Below are positions 52,007 to 60,145 of a stretch of 64,000 bases of DNA, piece by piece. The DNA comes from Serinicoccus chungangensis (GTDB lineage: Bacteria > Actinomycetota > Actinomycetes > Actinomycetales > Dermatophilaceae). The notes beneath the pieces were generated by a model that saw only the letters and a list, made by a program, of their open reading frames with translations, was not told where the DNA came from and searched no databases. The stretch is taken from assembly GCF_001483745.1 (NCBI RefSeq), contig NZ_LQBL01000011.1:1-64000 (forward strand). The letters run 5' to 3'. Every line of letters begins with the position of its first letter. Position 1 is the stretch's first letter. The position numbers were made by a program, and so were the translations under genes.

Positions 52007-52714
52007 TCAGCGCGGCTCGCGCAGCACGTAGCCCACGCCGCGCTTGGTGTGGATGAGGGGTTCGCCGACCACGTCGATCTTGCGCCTCAGGTAGGAGATG
52101 TAGGACTCGACGATGTTCATCTCGCCCCTGAAGTCGTAGTCCCAGACGTGGTCCAGGATCTGGCTCTTGGAGAGCACCCGGCCCGGGTTGAGCATGAGGT
52201 AGCGCAGCAGCTTGAACTCCGTGGGGGAGACCTCGATGACCTTGCCGGCCCGGCGCACCTCGTGGCTGTCCTCGTCGAGCTCGAGGTCGGCCACCCGCAG
52301 CGCGTGGTCGTCGCCCTCGTCGGCCACCCGGGTGCGGCGCAGCACCGCACGGATGCGGGCCACGACCTCCTCCAGGCTGAACGGCTTGGTGACGTAGTCG
52401 TCACCGCCCACGGTCAGGCCCTTGATCTTGTCGTCGAGGGAGTCCTTGGCGGTGAGGAAGACGATGGGCAGGTCCAGACCGCGCTCGCGCAGCGTGCGGG
52501 TCACGGTGAAGCCGTCCATGTCCGGGAGCATGATGTCGAGCACGGCCAGGTCGAAGTCGTGCTCGCCGGAGAGCTGGAGCGCGCTGCGGCCGTCCGGCGC
52601 GGCGTGCACGGAGAAGCCGGCGAACCGCAGGCTCGTCGTGAGCAGCTCGCGGATGTTCGTCTCGTCCTCGACGACGAGGAGCGTGGCCTCCGGCTCGGTC
52701 TGGCTCGCGGTCAT
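52007..52714 (-). CDS. OmpR-family response regulator
   Basis: A 235-residue regulator. The receiver domain carries the acidic pocket ED (VVEDETN), the phosphoacceptor Asp in LDIMLPDMDGF, Thr in FLTAKD and Lys in VTKPFS. The C-terminal winged helix reads VSPTEFKLLRYLMLNPGRVLSKSQILDHVW ... YISYLRRKID ... TKRGVGYVLR. It resembles TrcR/TcrX-like regulators. It is the first gene of an operon with a HAMP histidine kinase and an HtrA protease. The ATG at 52714 begins two residues before a conserved start; 22-bp tandem repeats lie immediately upstream. Confidence 0.95.
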   Translation of the reverse strand: MTASQTEPEATLLVVEDETNIRELLTTSLRFAGFSVHAAPDGRSALQLSGEHDFDLAVLDIMLPDMDGFTVTRTLRERGLDLPIVFLTAKDSLDDKIKGLTVGGDDYVTKPFSLEEVVARIRAVLRRTRVADEGDDHALRVADLELDEDSHEVRRAGKVIEVSPTEFKLLRYLMLNPGRVLSKSQILDHVWDYDFRGEMNIVESYISYLRRKIDVVGEPLIHTKRGVGYVLREPR

Positions 52715-52774
52715 ACACCCATGGTGCGCGCGCAGACTGGGACTTTCCTGGGAATCCGCTGCGCGCCCCTCCCG

Positions 52775-53045
52775 CACCGGACGCGTGCTCAGGCAGCACC
52801 GGACGCGCGCTCAAGCAGCACCGGACGCGTGCTCAGGCTCCACCGGACGTCTGTTCCGACTCCACCGGACGCGTGCTCAGGCTCCACCGGACACGCGCTT
52901 GGTGTGCTCCGGACTCGCGATGGGTGCGTCAGAGACCCGACCGTGCGTCCGGTGTATGCCGACCACGCGTCCGGTGCGTGCTGGCCACGCGTCCGGGGTA
53001 TGCCGACCACGCGTCCGGTGCGTGCTGACGACGCGTCCGGTGCGG
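52775..53045. repeat. 22-bp tandem repeat family A, head-to-head array of about 12 copies
   Basis: CACCGGACG units begin at 52775, 52797, 52819, 52841, 52863 and 52885, with a diverged one at 52907; then the opposite orientation, with CGTCC(G)GTG cores at 52946, 52968, 52990, 53012 and 53034. Every step is exactly 22 bp. The inversion point is around 52930. One unit contains GGTATGCC. The array lies between the response regulator and the XPB gene. Confidence 0.96.
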
Positions 53046-53061
53046 GAGGGAGGGGGTGTGG

Positions 53062-54732
53062 TCAGGCGGGGTCGGGGGCGGCGGCGTCGAGGTCGTCGGC
53101 GTCGACGATACGGTAGGCGTAGCCCTGCTCGGCGAGGAAGCGCTGCCGGTGGGCGGCGAACTCGGCGTCGACCGTGTCGCGCGCGACGAGGGTGTAGAAG
53201 TGCGCCGTCCGGCCGTCGCCCTTGGGCCGCAGGACGCGACCCAGCCGCTGGGCCTCCTCCTGGCGGGAGCCGAAGGTGCCGGACACCTGGATCGCCACGC
53301 TCGCCTCGGGGAGGTCGATGGAGAAGTTGGCGACCTTGCTCACGACGAGCAGGCTGATCTCACCTTCGCGGAACTGCCGGAACAGCTCCTGCCGCTGCGC
53401 CACGGTCGTCTCGCCGGTGATGAGCGGCGCGTCCAGGCGACCGGCGAGCTGCTCGAGCTGGTCGAGGTACTGCCCGATGACCAGCGTCGGCTGCCCCTCG
53501 TGCCGGCCGACCAGCTGCTCGACCACCGCGTCCTTCGCGGGGGCGCAGGCGGCGAACCGGTAGCGCTCGTCCGGCTCGGCGACGGCATACGCCATCCGCA
53601 TGGAGTCGGACAGGCTGACCCTGACCTCGACGCAGTCGGCGGGCGCGATGTAGCCCTGCGCCTCGATGTCCTTCCACGGAGCGTCGAAGCGCTTGGGCCC
53701 GATGAGGGAGAAGACGTCGGACTCCCGGCCGTCCTCGCGCACCAGCGTGGCCGTCAGGCCGAGCCGACGCCGCGCCTGCAGGTCGGCGGTCATCCGGAAG
53801 ATCGGCGCGGGCAGCAGGTGCACCTCGTCGTAGACGATGAGGCCCCAGTCGCGGGCGTCCAGCAGGTCGAGGTGCGGGTAGACACCCTTCCGCTTGAGCG
53901 TCAGCACCTGGTAGGTCGCGATCGTGACGGGGCGGATCTCCTTGCGGGACCCGGAGTACTCGCCGATCTCGTCCTCGGTCAGCGTCGTCCGCCGCAGCAG
54001 CTCCTCGCGCCACTGCCGGGCGCTCACCGTGTTGGTGACCAGGATCAGGGTCGTCGTCGACGAGCGGGCCATGGCCCCGGCGCCGACGAGCGTCTTGCCT
54101 GCGCCGCAGGGCAGCACGACCACGCCGGAGCCGCCGTCCCAGAAGCCGTCGACGGCCTGCTGCTGGTAGGGCCGCAGCGACCAGTCGGCCTGGTCCAGCC
54201 CGATCGGGTGCGCCTCGCCGTCGACGTAGCCGGCGAGGTCCTCGGCGGGCCAGCCGACCTTGAGCAGCTCCTGCTTGAGGTGCCCGCGCTCGGAGGCGTG
54301 GACCCGCACCGTGTCGTCGTCGACGCGGTCGCCGACGAGGGGCTGGATCTTCTTGTGCCGCAGCACTTCTGTCAGCACGGCGCGGTCGGTGGTGCGCAGG
54401 AGCAGGACGGGCTCGTCCTCGCCCTCCACGGACTCCTTGGTGAGCGTCAGCCGGCCGTACCGGGCCATGGTCTCGGCGACGTCCACCAGCAGCGACTGGG
54501 GGACGGGGTAGCGGCTGTGCTCGAGGAGCGCGTGCACGACCTGCTCGGCGTCGTGCCCGGCGGCGCGCGCGTTCCACAGGCCGAGCGGCGTGACCCGGTA
54601 TGTGTGGACGTGCTCGGGCGCTCGCTCGAGCTCGGCGAAGGGCGCGATGTCGCGCCGCGCCGCCTCGGCGCTCTCGTGGTCGACCTCGAGGAGGAGGGTC
54701 TTGTCGGACTGGACGATCAGGGGGCCGTTCAT
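53062..54732 (-). CDS. XPB/Ssl2-like DNA repair helicase
   Basis: A 556-residue superfamily 2 helicase. LRPYQQQAVDGFWDGGSGVVVLPCGAGKTLVG holds Walker A, DEVHLLPAP is the DEVH box, GLTATLVREDGRE motif III, and FSIDLPEASVAIQVSG with RQEEAQRLGRVLRPKGDG form motifs V-VI, including the RED-like region of XPB. The N-terminal 200 residues resemble the damage-recognition domain of bacterial XPB. It should unwind DNA during nucleotide-excision repair or transcription-linked repair. The ATG at 54732 is the start of a recognisable N-terminus (MNGPLIVQSDKTLLLEVD). Tandem repeats occupy the region upstream of its start. Confidence 0.95.
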   Translation of the reverse strand: MNGPLIVQSDKTLLLEVDHESAEAARRDIAPFAELERAPEHVHTYRVTPLGLWNARAAGHDAEQVVHALLEHSRYPVPQSLLVDVAETMARYGRLTLTKESVEGEDEPVLLLRTTDRAVLTEVLRHKKIQPLVGDRVDDDTVRVHASERGHLKQELLKVGWPAEDLAGYVDGEAHPIGLDQADWSLRPYQQQAVDGFWDGGSGVVVLPCGAGKTLVGAGAMARSSTTTLILVTNTVSARQWREELLRRTTLTEDEIGEYSGSRKEIRPVTIATYQVLTLKRKGVYPHLDLLDARDWGLIVYDEVHLLPAPIFRMTADLQARRRLGLTATLVREDGRESDVFSLIGPKRFDAPWKDIEAQGYIAPADCVEVRVSLSDSMRMAYAVAEPDERYRFAACAPAKDAVVEQLVGRHEGQPTLVIGQYLDQLEQLAGRLDAPLITGETTVAQRQELFRQFREGEISLLVVSKVANFSIDLPEASVAIQVSGTFGSRQEEAQRLGRVLRPKGDGRTAHFYTLVARDTVDAEFAAHRQRFLAEQGYAYRIVDADDLDAAAPDPA

Positions 54733-54782
54733 CGTGCGCTCAACGGTATGCCGCCCCTCCCGCATTCCGCGCGGGGCCGAGG

Positions 54783-55090
54783 GCGCGGCGCTCGGTGGGG
54801 GCAGGGGCAGCCATTCGCGGCGCTCGGTGGGGGTGGGGGCCGAGGGCGCGGCGCTAGGTGGGGGCAGGGGCAGCCATTCGCGGCGCTCGGTGGGGGTGGG
54901 GGCAGCCATTGGCGGCGCTCGGTGGGGGTGGGGGCAGCCATTGGCGGTGCTCGGTGGGGGTGAGCGCAGCCATTCGCGGCGCTCGGTGGGGGTGAGGGCA
55001 ACCTTTGGCGGCGCTCGGTGGGGGTGGGGGTAACCATTCGCGGTGCTCGGTGGGGGTGAGGGCGACCATTCGCGGCGCTCGGTGGGGGTG
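54783..55090. repeat. 32-bp tandem repeat family B, 10 copies
   Basis: CTCGGTGGGG (or a close variant) recurs at 54791, 54823, 54854, 54886, 54918, 54950, 54982, 55014, 55046 and 55078: nine steps of 31-32 bp. The unit contains CAGCCATTCGCGGCGCTCGG. The array ends about 16 bp before the -10 box of the rib operon. Confidence 0.97.
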
Positions 55091-55105
55091 GTCCCGGGGC
55101 GGGTC

Positions 55106-55111
55106 TACACT
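55106..55111 (+). promoter_or_regulatory. -10 box of the riboflavin operon
   Basis: TACACT lies 23 bp before the first base of the FMN riboswitch and just after the tandem array, so transcription should start near 55118. Confidence 0.5.
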
Positions 55112-55133
55112 GGTGGGGAACGACATACGCGCT

Positions 55134-55260
55134 CCGGGGTCGGTGCAACTCCGAGCCGGCGGTGACAGTCCGCGACCCGACCGCAGCCAGCGGCCGGTTG
55201 ACCTGGTGCAACTCCAGGACCGACGGTGAAAGTCCGGAAGGGAGGCAGCGCGGGTCGGCG
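55134..55260 (+). promoter_or_regulatory. FMN riboswitch (RFN element)
   Basis: The conserved RFN blocks are present in order: GGGGTCGGTGCAACTCC, CCGGCGGTGACAGTCC, GCGACCC, GGTTGACCTGGTGCAACTCC, ACCGACGGTGAAAGTCC and GGAAGGGAGGCAGC. It binds FMN to switch off the downstream riboflavin genes. After it, GTCGGGC-CGAC-GCCCGAC-type pairing (about 55280-55300) can form an alternative hairpin, a plausible expression platform before the ribD start. Confidence 0.96.
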
Positions 55261-55367
55261 GGTTATCCCGTCGCCGTCTCGTCGGGCCGACGGCCCGACC
55301 TCGGCGACGACCCGCCCCGACCTCGTCCTCCCCACGCCCCCCGGGCATCGACCGGGAAGGACGTGAG

Positions 55368-56480
55368 GTGACCGCCACCCAGCAGTCGACGATCGCCGAC
55401 GCCGTCCTGCGGCAAGCCCTGGACCGCGCCGTCGACCTGGCCCGCCGCGGGCCCGCCCGGGACCCCAACCCCCGCGTCGGCTGCGTCCTGCTCGCGCCGG
55501 ACGGCTCGGTCGTCGCCGAGGGGGCCCACCGTGGCGCCGGCACCCCGCACGCCGAGACCGCCGCCCTGGCCGCGGCCGGTGACGCCGCCCGGGGAGCCAC
55601 CGCCGTCGTGACCCTCGAGCCCTGCACGCACCACGGCCGCACCCCGCCGTGCGCCACCGCCCTCGTCGAGGCCGGCGTCTCGGCCGTGGTGTATGCCGTG
55701 CCCGACGTCACCGCCGCGGGCGGCGGTGCCCAGGTGCTCGCCGCCGGTGGGGTGGACGTGCGACGGGAGCCGCACCCCGGGGCCGAGGACCTGGTCGCGG
55801 ACTGGGCCCGCGCCGCCTGCCTGGGCCGCCCGCACGTCACCTGGAAGATCGCCAGCACGCTCGACGGCCGGGTGGCCGCCGCCGACGGCACCAGCCGGTG
55901 GATCACCTCCCCCCAGGCCCGGTCCGCCGCGCACACCCTGCGCTCCCGGGTCGGTGCCGTGCTCGTGGGCACCGGCACCGCGCACGCCGACGACCCGGGC
56001 CTGACCGCCCGCGACGACGACGGCATGCTGGCGCCCGACCAGCCGCTGCGCGTCGTCGTCGGCACGCGCGACCTGCCGGTCGGCTCCCAGCTGGCCGCGG
56101 CCGTCGCGGCCGTCGCGGACGCCGCCGCCGGCCGCCGACCCGCCGACCACGACGCGGACGACCCCCGCCCCGGCGAGGTCGTCCATCTGCGCACCCACGA
56201 CCCGGCCGAGGTGCTGGCCGACCTGCGGGCCCGGGGGGTGCACGGCGTGCTGCTCGAGGGGGGTCCGACGCTCGGCGGCGCCTTCTGGCGGGCCGGGCTG
56301 GTCGACGAGCTGCTCGTCCACCTCGCCCCTGCCCTGCTCGGCGCCGGCCCGCACGCCATACCCGACCTCGGGATCGGCACCATCGCCGACGCCGCCCGCC
56401 TCGAGCTGGTCGAGGTCACCACGCTCGGCCCCGACCTGCAGCTGCGGCTGCGCCCCACCACCCCCGCCCAGGAGGACTGA
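55368..56480 (+). CDS. ribD: Bifunctional riboflavin deaminase/reductase RibD
   Basis: A 370-residue enzyme catalysing two consecutive steps from diaminohydroxyribosylaminopyrimidine phosphate. The N-terminal deaminase carries the zinc motif HAETAALAAA and PCTHHGRTPPCATA; the C-terminal reductase carries TWKIASTLDGRVAAADGTSRWI and VLLEGGPTLGGAFWRAGLVDEL. An insert of about 25 Ala-rich residues sits in the reductase (near 240-265). The GTG start has GGAAGGACGTGAG upstream. It follows the FMN riboswitch, and its TGA overlaps the ribE ATG by one base (TGATG). Confidence 0.96.
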   Translation: MTATQQSTIADAVLRQALDRAVDLARRGPARDPNPRVGCVLLAPDGSVVAEGAHRGAGTPHAETAALAAAGDAARGATAVVTLEPCTHHGRTPPCATALVEAGVSAVVYAVPDVTAAGGGAQVLAAGGVDVRREPHPGAEDLVADWARAACLGRPHVTWKIASTLDGRVAAADGTSRWITSPQARSAAHTLRSRVGAVLVGTGTAHADDPGLTARDDDGMLAPDQPLRVVVGTRDLPVGSQLAAAVAAVADAAAGRRPADHDADDPRPGEVVHLRTHDPAEVLADLRARGVHGVLLEGGPTLGGAFWRAGLVDELLVHLAPALLGAGPHAIPDLGIGTIADAARLELVEVTTLGPDLQLRLRPTTPAQED

Positions 56481-57079
56481 TGTTCACCGGCATCGTCGAG
56501 GAGCTCGGCACGCTGCTCACCCGGACCGACGGCCCGGACGCCAGCGTCGTCGAGATCCGCGGCCCCCAGGTCGTCACCGACGCCACCCACGGTGCCTCGA
56601 TCAGCGTCAACGGGGTCTGCCTGACCGTGACGCGGCACACCGACGAGGGCTTCGAGGCCGACGTCATGGCCGAGACCCTGGCCGTCACCACCCTCGGTGC
56701 GCTCGCCCCGGGCGACCCGGTCAACCTGGAGCGCTCGCTGCCGGTCACCGGGCGGCTCGGCGGCCACATCGTCCAGGGCCACGTCGACGGCACGACGACC
56801 GTGCTGTCCCGCACCCCGGGGGAGAGGTGGGAGGTGGTGCGGCTGGCGCTGCCGCCGCGCCTGGCGCGCTACGTCGCCCACAAGGGCTCGGTCGCCCTCG
56901 ACGGGGTGTCGCTCACCGTGTCGGCGGTGGGGCCGGACTGGTTCGAGGTCTCGCTCATCCCCACCACGCTGGAGCTCACGACGCTGGGCCGCCGCCAGCC
57001 CGGTGACGCGCTCAACGTCGAGGTCGACATCCTCGCCAAGTATGCCGAGCGCCTGCTCGACCCGGAGCTGACCCGATGA
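56480..57079 (+). CDS. ribE: Riboflavin synthase alpha subunit
   Basis: A 199-residue enzyme with two lumazine-synthase-product-binding repeats. MFTGIVEELGTLL opens the first; SISVNGVCLTVT and SVALDGVSLTVS are the paired motifs of the two barrels, and LGGHIVQGHVDGTTTV is the family signature. It dismutates two 6,7-dimethyl-8-ribityllumazine molecules to riboflavin. Its start overlaps the ribD stop and its stop overlaps the ribBA start (ATGA), so translation of the operon is coupled. Confidence 0.96.
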   Translation: MFTGIVEELGTLLTRTDGPDASVVEIRGPQVVTDATHGASISVNGVCLTVTRHTDEGFEADVMAETLAVTTLGALAPGDPVNLERSLPVTGRLGGHIVQGHVDGTTTVLSRTPGERWEVVRLALPPRLARYVAHKGSVALDGVSLTVSAVGPDWFEVSLIPTTLELTTLGRRQPGDALNVEVDILAKYAERLLDPELTR

Positions 57080-58398
57080 GCGCCGCGGGACTGCCGCAGG
57101 CGCTGGCGGCGCTGCGGGAGGGGCGCCCGGTGCTCGTGCTCGACGACGAGGACCGGGAGAACGAGGGTGACGTGGTGCTCGCCGCCCAGACGCTGACCCC
57201 GGCGTGGACGGGGTGGGCGGTACGGCATACCTCGGGCTTCCTGTGCGCGCCGGTGCCGGCCGAGGTGGCCGACCGCCTCGAGCTGCCGCTCATGGTGCGC
57301 GACAACGAGGACCACCTGCGCACGGCCTACACCGTCACCGTCGACGCGGCGGTCGGCGTCACCACCGGCATCAGCGCCGGTGACCGCTGCCGCACCGCCC
57401 GCGTGCTCGCCGACCCGTCCAGCGGCCCGGCCGACCTGCGCCGGCCCGGGCACCTCATCCCGCTGCGCGCCCGCGCCGGCGGCGTGCTGGCCCGGCCCGG
57501 GCACACCGAGGCGACCGTCGACCTCTGCCGGCTCGCCGGGCTCGCGCCGGTCGGGGTCATCGGCGAGCTGGTCGACGACGAGGGCGAGATGCTGCGCGGG
57601 GCGCAGGTGCACGCCCTGGCCGCCGAGCACGACCTGCCGGTGATCACCATCGCCGAGCTCGTCGCCTACCGGCAGCGTCACGACCGGGTCGAGCGCGTCG
57701 CAAGCTCGGTCCTGCCGACGGAGCACGGCGAGCTGGTCGTCCACGGCTACCGCGACCTCGTCACCGGCGTCGAGCACCTCGCGCTGCTGGGGCAGCCGGG
57801 CCCCGGGCCGCGGCCGCTGGTGCGCGTGCACTCCGAGTGCCTCACGGGGGAGGCCCTGGGCTCGCGTCGCTGCGACTGCGGCCCGCAGCTGCAGGACGCC
57901 CTGGCCCGGGTCGCCCAGGAAGGGGGCGTGGTGGTCTACCTGCGCGGTCACGAGGGCCGCGGTGTCGGGATCATCGACAAGCTGCGCGCCTACGCCGAGC
58001 AGGACCACGGCCTCGACACCGTCGCCGCGCAGGAGGCGCTGGGGCTGCCGGTGGACGCCCGCGACCACACGGCCGCCGCCGCGATCCTCGAGGACCTCGG
58101 CCTGGCCGGTCGGCCGCTGCGCCTGCTGACGCACAACCCGGACAAGGTGGCGGCGCTGACCGGGCTGGGTCTCACCGTCGCCGAGACCGTGCCCTCCGGG
58201 CGGCCCGCGCCGGCCGAGGCGGCGGCATACCTGCGCACCAAGGTCGAGCGGCTCGGGCACCTGCCGCACCCGTCGGCCGAGGTGGCGCACCCCCCGACCG
58301 GCCCTTCTGGACATCGGTTCCTGGGCGACGGGTCCCAGAAACCGATGTCCAGAACCGACGGTCCCCGCAGGACCCACGAGAGCAGGAGCACAGCATGA
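57076..58398 (+). CDS. ribBA: Bifunctional 3,4-DHBP synthase/GTP cyclohydrolase II
   Basis: A 440-residue fusion. The N-domain (about 1-205) makes 3,4-dihydroxy-2-butanone 4-phosphate, with [39 protein letters not shown] and [16 protein letters not shown]. The C-domain (about 205-400) is GTP cyclohydrolase II, with [19 protein letters not shown] zinc cysteines and [12 protein letters not shown]. In the first domain, TSG-F-x-C and [15 protein letters not shown] fit, so both halves look active. After the normal end near [14 protein letters not shown] the protein runs on for about 45 residues encoded partly by a 21-bp inverted repeat. The stop overlaps the ribH start. Confidence 0.95.
   Translation: MSAAGLPQALAALREGRPVLVLDDEDRENEGDVVLAAQTLTPAWTGWAVRHTSGFLCAPVPAEVADRLELPLMVRDNEDHLRTAYTVTVDAAVGVTTGISAGDRCRTARVLADPSSGPADLRRPGHLIPLRARAGGVLARPGHTEATVDLCRLAGLAPVGVIGELVDDEGEMLRGAQVHALAAEHDLPVITIAELVAYRQRHDRVERVASSVLPTEHGELVVHGYRDLVTGVEHLALLGQPGPGPRPLVRVHSECLTGEALGSRRCDCGPQLQDALARVAQEGGVVVYLRGHEGRGVGIIDKLRAYAEQDHGLDTVAAQEALGLPVDARDHTAAAAILEDLGLAGRPLRLLTHNPDKVAALTGLGLTVAETVPSGRPAPAEAAAYLRTKVERLGHLPHPSAEVAHPPTGPSGHRFLGDGSQKPMSRTDGPRRTHESRSTA
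58305..58354. repeat. 21-bp inverted repeat inside the 3' end of ribBA
   Basis: TTCTGGACATCGGTTCCTGG... (58305-58325) is the reverse complement of 58334-58354 except at one position, with an 8-nt loop. It encodes the [15 protein letters not shown] part of an unusual C-terminal extension and ends 40 bp before ribH. It looks like an inserted hairpin element that kept the reading frame, or an attenuation structure ahead of ribH. Confidence 0.8.
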
Positions 58399-58856
58399 GC
58401 GGCCACGGAGCCCCCACCCTCAGCGTCGACGGACGCGGCCTGCGGATCGCCGTGGTCGCGGCGTCCTGGCACACCACGGTCATGGACGGCCTGCTGGACG
58501 GGTCGAGACGGGCCCTGCGCGAGGCCGGCGTCGAGGACGTCCGGGAGGTGCGGGTGCCGGGCAGCTTCGAGCTGCCCGTCGCCGCCGCCCGCCTGGCCCG
58601 CGAGGGGTATGACGCGGTCGTCGCCCTCGGCGTCGTCGTCCGCGGGGGCACGCCGCACTTCGACTACGTGTGCCAGGCTGCGACCTCCGGGCTCACCCAG
58701 GTGAGTGTGGACACCGGCGTCCCGGTGGGCTTCGGCGTCCTGACCTGCGACGACGAGGCCCAGGCGCTGGACCGTGCGGGGCTGTCCGGGTCGCAGGAGG
58801 ACAAGGGCCACGAGGCCGCCACCGCCGCCGTCGCCACCGCGCTCGCCCTGCGCTGA
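58395..58856 (+). CDS. ribH: 6,7-dimethyl-8-ribityllumazine synthase
   Basis: A 153-residue enzyme that condenses the RibBA product with the RibD product. [19 protein letters not shown] binds the pyrimidine, [39 protein letters not shown] (with the catalytic His of GGTPHFDYV) and [18 protein letters not shown] are all in place. It ends [16 protein letters not shown] as usual. It is the last gene of the coupled rib operon; the start ATG overlaps the ribBA TGA. Confidence 0.97.
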   Translation: MSGHGAPTLSVDGRGLRIAVVAASWHTTVMDGLLDGSRRALREAGVEDVREVRVPGSFELPVAAARLAREGYDAVVALGVVVRGGTPHFDYVCQAATSGLTQVSVDTGVPVGFGVLTCDDEAQALDRAGLSGSQEDKGHEAATAAVATALALR

Positions 58857-58897
58857 GCCGGGCCTCCAGCGCCAACGGTCTCTGCCGCGGCCGCGGG

Positions 58898-59012
58898 GCC
58901 GACGACACGCCCGGCCGGACCGGCTCAGCCGTTCACGTGAACGCCTGGGCCGACGACACTCCCGGCCGGACCGGCTCAGCCGTTCACGTGAACGCCTGGG
59001 CCGACGACACGT
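58898..59012. repeat. 51-bp tandem repeat family C, about 2.3 copies
   Basis: GACGACAC units begin at 58901, 58952 and 59003, 51 bp apart. Each unit carries CCGGCCGGACCGGCTCAGCC and the perfect palindrome GTTCACGTGAAC. Related, inverted sequence occurs at 63.23-63.32 kb. Confidence 0.92.
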
Positions 59013-59102
59013 CCATACCCCTCGGTCCTCCTGGTCTCCTGCACCCTGGCCGTCCCCCGTCACGGACAGTCCTGCCCCTACGGCATCTGACAGGCTGGCG
59101 AC

Positions 59103-60041
59103 ATGACGCGCACGCTGCCGATGACCGAGCCGACGACAGGGATGCCGGACCGGGTGACCATCTACGAGGTCGGTCCGCGCGACGGCCTGCAGAACGAGAA
59201 GTCGGTCGTGCCCACGCCGGTCAAGGCCGAGTTCGTGCGGCGCCTGCTGGCCGCCGGGCTGGGCACGGTCGAGCTCACCAGCTTCGTCCCGCAACGGTGG
59301 GTGCCCCAGCTGGGCGACGCCGAGGAGCTGCTCGACCTGCTGGGCGAGGACGGTGTGGGGCAGCAGCGCCCGGTCCTCGTCCCCAACGAGCGGGGCCTCG
59401 ACCGGGCGCTGGAGAAGGGCGTCACCTCGGTCGCGATCTTCGGCAGCGCCACCGAGACCTTCGCGCAGAAGAACCTCAACCGCTCGGTGGCCGAGTCGGT
59501 GGAGATGTTCGCCCCGGTCGTGAAGCGGTCCCTCGACGCCGGCGCCTGGGTGCGCGCCTACGTCTCGATGTGCTTCGGCGACCCGTGGGAGGGGCCGGTG
59601 CCGGTCGAGCAGGTGGTGGACGCCTGCTCCCGCCTCATGGACCTCGGCTGCGACCAGCTGTCCCTCGGCGACACGATCGGTGTCGGGACGAGCGGGCACG
59701 TCCTGCGGCTGCTCGACGCCCTGGACGAGGCGGGGATCGGTATGGAGCAGGTCGCCGTCCACTTCCACGACACCTACGGCCAGGCGCTCGCCAACACCCT
59801 GACCGCCATCCGTCGTGGCGTGCGGGTCGTCGACGCGTCGACCGGCGGGCTCGGCGGGTGCCCCTACGCGAGGTCGGCCACCGGCAACCTGGCCACCGAG
59901 GACCTGGTGTGGGCGCTGGACGGGCTGGGCATCGAGCACGGCGCCGACCTGGACGCCCTCGTCGCCACGAGCACCTGGATGGCCGAGCAGCTCGGCCGTC
60001 CCGCCCCCTCGCGGGTGGTCACGGCGCTCGCGGGCGACTGA
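59103..60041 (+). CDS. Hydroxymethylglutaryl-CoA lyase
   Basis: A 312-residue DRE-TIM metallolyase that splits HMG-CoA to acetyl-CoA and acetoacetate, the last step of leucine degradation. VTIYEVGPRDGLQNEKSVV holds the metal Asp and catalytic Arg, SMCFGDPWEG and LSLGDTIGVGTSGHVLRLL the active-site residues, VHFHDTYGQALANTL the metal histidines, and DASTGGLGGCPYARSATGNLATEDLVW the cysteine-loop signature of HMG-CoA lyases. The ATG lies 6 nt after CAGGCT, a weak -10 box. No other leucine-pathway gene is next to it in the window. Confidence 0.93.
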   Translation: MTRTLPMTEPTTGMPDRVTIYEVGPRDGLQNEKSVVPTPVKAEFVRRLLAAGLGTVELTSFVPQRWVPQLGDAEELLDLLGEDGVGQQRPVLVPNERGLDRALEKGVTSVAIFGSATETFAQKNLNRSVAESVEMFAPVVKRSLDAGAWVRAYVSMCFGDPWEGPVPVEQVVDACSRLMDLGCDQLSLGDTIGVGTSGHVLRLLDALDEAGIGMEQVAVHFHDTYGQALANTLTAIRRGVRVVDASTGGLGGCPYARSATGNLATEDLVWALDGLGIEHGADLDALVATSTWMAEQLGRPAPSRVVTALAGD

Positions 60042-60057
60042 GCCGTCGCGGGGGCCG

Positions 60058-60135
60058 CGCCGGTGGGTCGTGGCGCAACCACGCGCGGCGCCCGGTGGGT
60101 CGGGGGCAACCACGCGCGGCGCCCGGTGGGTCGGG
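60058..60135. repeat. 31-bp tandem repeat family B variant, about 3 copies
   Basis: CCCGGTGGGTCG recurs at 60091 and 60122, with a partial copy near 60059, at 31-bp steps. The unit contains GCAACCACGCGCGGCGCCCG, a CACG version of the CATT family B unit. It lies between convergent genes. Confidence 0.88.
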
Positions 60136-60145
60136 GGGTCGTGCG

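Noticed and set aside
48978-52031. Plus-strand frame of over 1000 codons across htrA and the histidine kinase
   Set aside because: It covers two clear minus-strand genes. Low-complexity composition and absence of any domain mark it as a shadow.
52775-53045. Possible CRISPR array
   Set aside because: Repeat and spacer together are only 22 bp, spacers are near-identical to each other, and no cas gene is present. These are tandem repeats.
54783-55090. Possible CRISPR array in the 32-bp repeats
   Set aside because: The units are contiguous with no unique spacers, and no cas genes lie nearby.
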